64,000 bases of DNA, from assembly GCA_963723165.1 (NCBI GenBank), contig CAVRPP010000008.1, positions 62,001-126,000 on the forward strand, read 5' to 3'. The stretch comes from UBA4744 sp963723165 (lineage in GTDB: Bacteria; Actinomycetota; Acidimicrobiia; Spongiisociales; UBA4744). Under the pieces are notes generated by a model. The model made no database searches and was not told where the DNA came from. It saw only the letters and a program-made list of their open reading frames with translations. The position numbers and the translations under genes were made by a program. Positions 58,808-64,000 of the stretch are shown one piece after another; position 1 is the stretch's first letter, and each line of letters opens with the position of its first letter.

Positions 58808-60921
58808 TGAGTGACCCCCGACCGTTCGCCGGCCCACTCCGTTACCCAATGGTTGTGACGCTGGTGATTGCCCTGTGGGTGAGCCTGGCCGTCCCCGCCG
58901 GGGCGGCCGGTGACGACGTCGTGATCGATGGAGGAGGCTGGGGACACGGGATCGGCATGTCGCAGTGGGGAGCCAAAGCGCTGGCCGACCAGGGTCAGAG
59001 CGCCGATGAGATCATCGAGTACTTCTACACAGGGACTACCGTCGGACCACTCGTCGACATCCCCGACCCGGTACTGCTTGGCATCGGACAGGACATGTCA
59101 ACGATGCCCATCGAGCCGGTAGCAGGCGGCGTCAGGCTCACTCTGGGCGAAGACTCGTCATTGGTTGCCAGACCGACCGACGGCCATACCTGGGCCCTCC
59201 AGTCCTATCCAGACGGCACCTGCTCGTATCTGATGGACGGTGCCGAAGTAGGAACCCGGACCAGCTGCGAAGGGACTATCACCTGGTCACCACAACCGAC
59301 CATCAGGGTCATCCTCACCGTTCGCGCCAAAGCATCCGGTAGTTCATACACCGACCGGGTACTCGAAGTGCCGAGAGGTCTGGTGCATATCAAACCCGCT
59401 CCGGATAACCGGTTCCATGCAGTCGCCGAAATCGACCTGGAGACGTACCTCTACGGGTTGGCCGAAGTGCCTGCCTCGTGGCCTGTTGAGGCCGTCCGCG
59501 CCCAGGCCATTGCCGCCCGCACCTACTCGGTTTCAGTGTTGCAGAACCGCGATCCGGTGGCGCGAGCCGATGTGTGTGCCTGCCACCTGTACGCCACGTA
59601 CATCGATCAGCAGTGGAACGGCTGGGCCGGCGAGGACCCCCGCTGGACAGATGCCGTCGACGATACCGCCGGAACGGTCGCCTTCCATCAGGGCGAGGTG
59701 ATCTCCGCGTTCTACTTCTCCAGCACCGGCGGTAGGACCGAGAACAACCAGGATATGTGGGGTGGCAGTCCGCTCCCCTATCTCGTGTCGGTCGTCGATC
59801 CGGGGGCCACCTCGTGGACTGAGTCGTTCAGCCGACCAGAGTTCACCTCGGGGCTTGGCTTCGATCAGATCGCGAGCGTTCGGATCCTCAGCCGCTACGT
59901 TTCCGGGACCCCGTCGGACATTGCCATAACGGGAACCAAAGGTGGTGTTTCCGCCACAGAGCACCTGACCGGGAGCCAATTCAAGTCCCGGCTGGGTCTC
60001 CGCTCCCATCAGATTCGCACCATCGACTACTGCGGTCCGCCGCTCGAGGGCGACAGTCTCTTTGCCTACGATCCAAACGGTGCCCTGGATGCCGCCTGGC
60101 GAGCGGACAGTGCATTCTGTCTCACCTCGATTGGATCAACCATGGCTGGAGCCGATGTGGTCTGGAATGGCTTCCTGGGAGGTCGATTCGGGTCCGATCT
60201 GCTTCTGTACGATCGCAGCACCGGCCGCTTCCAGTTCATCGAGCTGTCCGAGGACGGTACAGAGCTGGCGATCATGAAAGACATGACCGGGAGCACTGGC
60301 TGGAGTTCGGTCGTGCCGGGGGACTTCAACGGCGACGGCGACGTCGACCTGCTGTTCTATCGCTCCGCAGATGGGCTCATGCGTTTCTACACGGTGACAG
60401 ACTCTGGCCTATTCACGCCTATCTCAGCTCCTCTCTACGGGAACCATGGTTGGACCCACCTGGTTCCCGGCGACTTCGACAAGGACGGGCGGGACGACGT
60501 GCTCTGGTACCGAGCCGCCGACGGTCTGATGCGTTTCTACTCAATCTCCGACACCGGCCGTTTCTTTCCCATAAGCGAATCCATGTACGGAAACAAGAAC
60601 TGGTCTCAGATACCGTCGGGAGACTTCGACGGCAACGGAACCGACGACCTTCTCTACTACCGCGCCGACGGTCGTGCCAGGTTCTACACGGTGAATGCGC
60701 AAGGCAATTTCACCGCTATCTCCGATGTTCTGACGCTGTCGGCCGGCTGGGATCAGATCGCCGTGGCCACGTTCGATGCCGTGGGTGGCGAAGATCTCGC
60801 CTGGTACCGATCCGATGGGACCCTGGTTGCGACCGGGTTCTCGGCGGGAGGCCTGTACGGCATCACCGACGCGCAGCAAATCGACCCCAACCGGATCATC
60901 GCCACCCTGGGTAGCTCCTGA
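58807..60921 (+). CDS. Secreted SpoIID/LytB-domain protein with type B propeller
   Basis: About 704 residues. The ATG overlaps the previous stop by one base (TGATG). After a signal peptide comes the GGGWGHGIGMSQWGAKALAD motif, then the SpoIID domain (about 50-400) with SWPVEAVRAQAIAARTYSV and FSSTGGRTENNQDMW. SpoIID-type proteins cleave glycan strands lacking stem peptides in spore formers; the actinobacterial role is less clear. The rest is six propeller units (GDFNGDGDVDLLFYRSADGL, GDFDKDGRDDVLWYRAADGL and others). It is last of the propeller operon; 34 bases later the convergent acyltransferase ends. Confidence 0.9.
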   Translation: MSDPRPFAGPLRYPMVVTLVIALWVSLAVPAGAAGDDVVIDGGGWGHGIGMSQWGAKALADQGQSADEIIEYFYTGTTVGPLVDIPDPVLLGIGQDMSTMPIEPVAGGVRLTLGEDSSLVARPTDGHTWALQSYPDGTCSYLMDGAEVGTRTSCEGTITWSPQPTIRVILTVRAKASGSSYTDRVLEVPRGLVHIKPAPDNRFHAVAEIDLETYLYGLAEVPASWPVEAVRAQAIAARTYSVSVLQNRDPVARADVCACHLYATYIDQQWNGWAGEDPRWTDAVDDTAGTVAFHQGEVISAFYFSSTGGRTENNQDMWGGSPLPYLVSVVDPGATSWTESFSRPEFTSGLGFDQIASVRILSRYVSGTPSDIAITGTKGGVSATEHLTGSQFKSRLGLRSHQIRTIDYCGPPLEGDSLFAYDPNGALDAAWRADSAFCLTSIGSTMAGADVVWNGFLGGRFGSDLLLYDRSTGRFQFIELSEDGTELAIMKDMTGSTGWSSVVPGDFNGDGDVDLLFYRSADGLMRFYTVTDSGLFTPISAPLYGNHGWTHLVPGDFDKDGRDDVLWYRAADGLMRFYSISDTGRFFPISESMYGNKNWSQIPSGDFDGNGTDDLLYYRADGRARFYTVNAQGNFTAISDVLTLSAGWDQIAVATFDAVGGEDLAWYRSDGTLVATGFSAGGLYGITDAQQIDPNRIIATLGSS

Positions 60922-60955
60922 TCGTGATGTGAGCCGGGCGCCGGCCAGCTGCGGC

Positions 60956-62935
60956 CTATCCAGCTTCCTCGGTGACTCTTTCGATGACCTTCCGGGCGAA
61001 CCAGAGGGCCCCTTCTTCGGTGAAATGAGTCTGGTCGTTTCCTCCCTCACGCACCGCAATTCCCCCAACCTCAGACGGACAGGGAATCCCCTGCGGACAA
61101 AGGAGATCGTTCACATCTAAGAAGGAGACCCCGGCGAGATCTCTCACCTGGTCTCGAAAATCCGCCGTCGCCGCGCGGATTATCTGGTCCTGAGCGACTA
61201 TGTCCGAACATCGAGCCTCATTCGGCAAGCCCGAGCATTCGGCATCCTGGCTCCGGAACGGCGGTTCAATGATCACTACCTCGGTTCCGTCGGCCAGGAA
61301 TCTGCCCAGCAACCGCTCCCACTCGTCGAGCAAGTCTTGCTGCCAATCTTCATCGCCGGGTACCAGCACCTTGCCATCATCGGCGAATCGCGGCAGGACC
61401 GACTGCAGGTCATGCCAGAGAACCACATCGGGTGGATCGGCAATCAGTCCGTCGTAGGCGGCCGTCACCAACTCGAGGCAGGTCTCCGCTTTGTAATGCG
61501 GTTCCCCATCGAGGCTGGCCAGCGGCTCTTCGCCGATGGGACAGGCGGCGAAGGCAGCCTCAGCAAGGGTGATCCCCGCTTCGGCGGCTGCCACCCGGAA
61601 CCCCGGATACGCGGAGACCATGAAGGAGTCGCCCACGATGGCCATTGACGAAAGGTCAGGCTTGGTCGGTTCGGTCTGCGCAAACGTTGTGGCGGGCGAG
61701 GTAACCACCGGGGCGGGTTGAGCCGCGACCACCGTTCCTTCGCGCGCCCATTCGGGGAGGGCATCGGGCAGGGCCACAACCACTGCCGCGGCTGTGACCA
61801 ACGAAGCTACCGGAACGACGTAGGCGAGCCGACGGGGGGTGAGTTCGAGCCGGAAGAGCTTGCGGTTCACACGGATAGGACGCTCGACCAGGACATACGA
61901 AGCTCCAGCGGCTGCGAGAGTCAAGACGAGTATGACCACCAGCAATATGCCCGGTGACATTGCATACCACCGCAGCATCCAGACGATGAACGGAAAATGC
62001 CAGAGATACATCCCGTAGGAAATCTTGCCGATGGCAACCAGAGGGCGTGTCGACAAGGCATCCCGAATTCCGGCCGGATTCTCTAGACCGGCAATCAGCA
62101 GGGCCGCCACCAAACCGATCGCCACGGCGCCACCGTGGTAGTAGAACGAACCATCATCACGAACCAGGAACAGTGCCAGAACCAGTGCAGCAGAGGCAGG
62201 GAGGACGAGTCGCCGGCTCCAGGAAACGATGGCTTTTCGATACCGGCTCGCCAACAGGATTGCCAGGACGGCGCCGGCGAGTAGTTGATGAATCCGTGCG
62301 TCCGTTCCGTAATAGGCCCGGGAAGGGTTGGAAGGTGTGAAGAGCGCCGCCATCAACCAACCCGAAACGCCCAGGGTCGCAACAATGGCCGCGAGTAGCC
62401 AACGCCGCTTGAGCCTCAAACCGAATGACATGATGAGCGGGAACAACAGGTAGAACTGTTCCTCGATCGCCAGCGACCACGTGTGCCGAACCGGAGAAGC
62501 TCCTCCGTAGTCGGCGAAGTAGGAGCGGCCCGTGGCGATGAAGAACCAATTGGCTGCGTAGAAGAGGGTCGCCAGCAGCTCGCCGCGCCTCCCTGCGCGC
62601 AACGCGGCTTCGGTCAGGACCCGGTGTTCCACGACGGCAATCACGAGCAGCAGAATCAGAATCGCAGGGAGCAAACGTCTGGCCCGACGGCTCCAGAACC
62701 TGGCCAGGTTGATCCTGGCGGATGCCCCATGCTCGACCAGCAACAGCGAAGTGATCAGAAACCCGGAGAGAACAAAAAACAGATCAACGCCGAGGAACCC
62801 ACCCGGAAGCCAGGGTTCGTTGACGTGGTAGACGATCACCGCTAGGACCGCGATGGCTCGCAGGCCGTCGAGCGCCGGGCGGTACGTGAAACTCGAAGCC
62901 GGAGTCGCTTCTCGATTGTGCGGCAGTCGAATCAT
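60956..62935 (-). CDS. Acyltransferase 3 (OafA-like) with C-terminal SGNH domain
   Basis: A 659-residue protein with about ten membrane helices in the first 380 residues, starting with YRPALDGLRAIAVLAVIVYH and carrying the conserved FFVLSGFLIT and WSLAIEEQFYLLFPL. The C-terminal part (about 425-655) is an SGNH domain (MAIVGDSFMVSAYPGF and NDQTHFTEEGALWF). OafA-type proteins move acyl groups, usually acetyl, from the cytosol to sugars outside. Its target is probably the surface polysaccharide of this locus. It precedes the ABC transporter genes in coordinates and is transcribed in the same direction. Confidence 0.92.
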   Translation of the reverse strand: MIRLPHNREATPASSFTYRPALDGLRAIAVLAVIVYHVNEPWLPGGFLGVDLFFVLSGFLITSLLLVEHGASARINLARFWSRRARRLLPAILILLLVIAVVEHRVLTEAALRAGRRGELLATLFYAANWFFIATGRSYFADYGGASPVRHTWSLAIEEQFYLLFPLIMSFGLRLKRRWLLAAIVATLGVSGWLMAALFTPSNPSRAYYGTDARIHQLLAGAVLAILLASRYRKAIVSWSRRLVLPASAALVLALFLVRDDGSFYYHGGAVAIGLVAALLIAGLENPAGIRDALSTRPLVAIGKISYGMYLWHFPFIVWMLRWYAMSPGILLVVILVLTLAAAGASYVLVERPIRVNRKLFRLELTPRRLAYVVPVASLVTAAAVVVALPDALPEWAREGTVVAAQPAPVVTSPATTFAQTEPTKPDLSSMAIVGDSFMVSAYPGFRVAAAEAGITLAEAAFAACPIGEEPLASLDGEPHYKAETCLELVTAAYDGLIADPPDVVLWHDLQSVLPRFADDGKVLVPGDEDWQQDLLDEWERLLGRFLADGTEVVIIEPPFRSQDAECSGLPNEARCSDIVAQDQIIRAATADFRDQVRDLAGVSFLDVNDLLCPQGIPCPSEVGGIAVREGGNDQTHFTEEGALWFARKVIERVTEEAG

Positions 62936-62983
62936 TGCAACCTGCCGGGCTAGACGCTCGCCGCTGAGCGCTCGGCGCTGCGC

Positions 62984-63775
62984 CTACACCTGGTCATTCG
63001 TCGCTGCCTTGGTGCTCCCCTTGACGGTGGCGGTATAGGCATCGATCATCTCGATCGGGTCTCCGTATCCCATCACTTTGCCCTTGTTGAGCCAGAGAAC
63101 CTCCGTCGCCATCTCCCGGATCAACCCCAAGCCGTGCGAGACGAGGACGATGGCCCTTGCCTGGGTCATCAGGTCGCGCATCTTGTCCTGCGATTTGGCG
63201 CGAAAGGCCGCATCCCCCGTCGATAGAGCCTCGTCGATGAGGAGGATGTCTGGCTTCAATTGGACGGCGATCGAGAATGCCAGCCGCCCGTACATGCCCG
63301 AAGAATATGTCTTGACCGGGTACTCGATGAATTCACCCAGGTCGGCAAACTCGATGATCGGGCCGGTGAGGGCGTCGATTTCATCAGGAGGTATTCCGGA
63401 GGCCAGACAACCGAGCCGGATGTTTTCGCGTCCGGACAACTCTGCATTGAAGCCAACCCCGAGAGCGAGCAACGTGGTGACGCTTCCCCACACCGTGACC
63501 CGTCCTTCCGACGGAGGAAGGATGCCGGCCAGAGTCCGCAACAGCGTGGACTTCCCTGCACCGTTTGGACCAATGATGCCAAGGAGATTGCCCGTTCCCA
63601 CCTCAAAGGACACGTCGTGCAGTGCTTCGAACATGCGGGTAGTTCGCCGGTTTCGGCCACCGCGCGCCAGGAACGAACGAAGGGTCTGTTTCCGCTCGAT
63701 CGAGGTTCGGTACCTCACGGAGAGGTTCTCGACCCGAACGGCCAGGTCGGGTTGGAGCTCAGATACGGATTGCAA
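62984..63775 (-). CDS. wzt: ABC transporter ATP-binding protein, Wzt/TagH-like
   Basis: About 263 residues. Walker A is GIIGPNGAGKSTLLRTLAG and Walker B ILLIDEALSTGDAAF. The modified signature is YSSGMYGRLAFSIA, and the H-loop is VLVSHGLG. The N-terminal VRVENLSVRYR and the SGRENIRLGCLASG stretch are typical of polysaccharide exporters. There is no C-terminal carbohydrate-binding domain of the long Wzt type. A TTG at 63775 has AAGGAG 7 bases away; a longer reading to 63808 is possible. It overlaps the permease 3' end by 17 bases. It exports lipid-linked polysaccharide. Confidence 0.92.
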   Translation of the reverse strand: MQSVSELQPDLAVRVENLSVRYRTSIERKQTLRSFLARGGRNRRTTRMFEALHDVSFEVGTGNLLGIIGPNGAGKSTLLRTLAGILPPSEGRVTVWGSVTTLLALGVGFNAELSGRENIRLGCLASGIPPDEIDALTGPIIEFADLGEFIEYPVKTYSSGMYGRLAFSIAVQLKPDILLIDEALSTGDAAFRAKSQDKMRDLMTQARAIVLVSHGLGLIREMATEVLWLNKGKVMGYGDPIEMIDAYTATVKGSTKAATNDQV

Positions 63776-64000
63776 ATTCACGCTCCTTGGCGAGGAAGAA
63801 GAAGCCACCGATCACGAGCATGGCCACCGCCCAGACGACGGCCAGGCCTATGTTGATGAGCGAAGGGAAGGCCCCCTCGAAAAGAATCTGTTGCCAGGAG
63901 GCAAAGAGCCGGTACAGCGGGTTGATCTCGAGATACGGGCGGATGCGCGCCGGAAGCTCCGAATACAGGTACAAGACCGGCGTCACGTACATCCAGATTC
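63759..64000 (-). CDS. wzm: ABC transporter permease, Wzm/TagG-like (partial)
   Basis: The C-terminal 80 residues are visible: MYVTPVLYLYSELPARIRPY, then NPLYRLFASWQQILFEG and a final helix (LINIGLAVVWAVAMLVIGGF) with a short tail. The sequence before the first visible methionine (IW) fits the same frame, so the gene continues past the right edge. The ATP-binding gene overlaps it by 17 bases, the usual Wzm-Wzt layout. It forms the channel for the polysaccharide. Confidence 0.9.
   Translation of the reverse strand, partial: IWMYVTPVLYLYSELPARIRPYLEINPLYRLFASWQQILFEGAFPSLINIGLAVVWAVAMLVIGGFFFLAKEREFAIRI

Noticed and set aside
1..64000. tRNA, rRNA, riboswitch, insertion sequence and prophage
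   Set aside because: I looked for tRNA-like cloverleafs near gene ends, transposase-type ORFs, integrases and long terminal inverted repeats, and found none I could support. The F420, SAH-hydrolase and cobalamin genes show no obvious riboswitch by eye.

Overview
The window reads as a chromosome segment of a G+C-rich actinobacterium. Its F420 genes (cofD, cofE), DUF3499 and DUF5719 genes, SIS-type bifunctional sugar isomerase, Trm112 protein, LCP protein and PASTA penicillin-binding protein all fit Actinomycetota. The gene order sahH, SIS isomerase, manB, DUF3499, giant GT2, fbiA/cofD resembles the sahH-pmmA-whiB2-fbiA neighbourhood of mycobacteria. No WhiB gene is present. A member of Acidimicrobiia or a similar deep lineage is my guess, not a demonstrated assignment. 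Coding density is very high, with many genes joined by ATGA, GTGA or TTGA overlaps. I saw no rRNA, tRNA, CRISPR array, transposase or prophage. No gene-free stretch exceeds 300 bases; the longest is about 229 bases (54192-54420).

Region 1 (1-4.1 kb, minus): a stress-type operon of hpf, an orphan NarL-type response regulator, a HEAT-repeat protein and a second protein cut by the window edge, preceded by comF. Region 2 (4.1-13.5 kb): a divergent FtsH-like protease; an overlapping operon manB - trm112 - SIS isomerase - ahcY; then a polyprenol-type GT2, a GtrA protein and a large membrane protein, probably for lipid-linked sugar transfer. Region 3 (13.3-20.4 kb): small zinc proteins, DUF3499, a thioredoxin-like protein, DUF5719, a giant membrane GT2, and cofD-cofE for coenzyme F420. 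Region 4 (20.4-24.9 kb): NDP-sugar epimerase, GT2, UDP-glucose dehydrogenase and an LCP ligase. Region 5 (24.9-33.2 kb): a catalytically dead dienelactone-hydrolase relative, birA, biotin-dependent carboxylase subunits, a membrane protein and methylmalonyl-CoA mutase, which together form a propionyl-CoA route. The cobalamin adenosyltransferase lies at 44.3 kb. Region 6 (33.3-37.7 kb): a class A PBP, an uncharacterised ORF and a rhodanese-ThiF fusion.

Region 7 (37.7-64 kb) is the most striking. It is an envelope polysaccharide locus: sugar-phosphate transferase, several glycosyltransferases, a wbpD-wbpE-wbpB-wbpA operon for a diacetamido uronic acid, a PIG-L deacetylase, an O-acyltransferase and a Wzm/Wzt exporter. 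It is flanked on both sides by secreted wall enzymes carrying the same kind of 50-residue, calcium-motif beta-propeller repeat. An M23 peptidase and an amidase carry one repeat type. An L,D-transpeptidase, an SGNH-hydrolase-like protein, a SpoIID/LytB protein and a propeller-only protein carry the other. I infer a shared wall- or polysaccharide-binding tag used on a whole set of envelope-remodelling enzymes.

Three genes in region 7 show single-base insertions that lengthen short G/C runs (near 47191, 49037 and 55727). They may be sequencing or assembly errors, or real decay. Function calls rest on motif recognition without database searches. Starts were chosen from overlaps, Shine-Dalgarno spacing and the expected N terminus.
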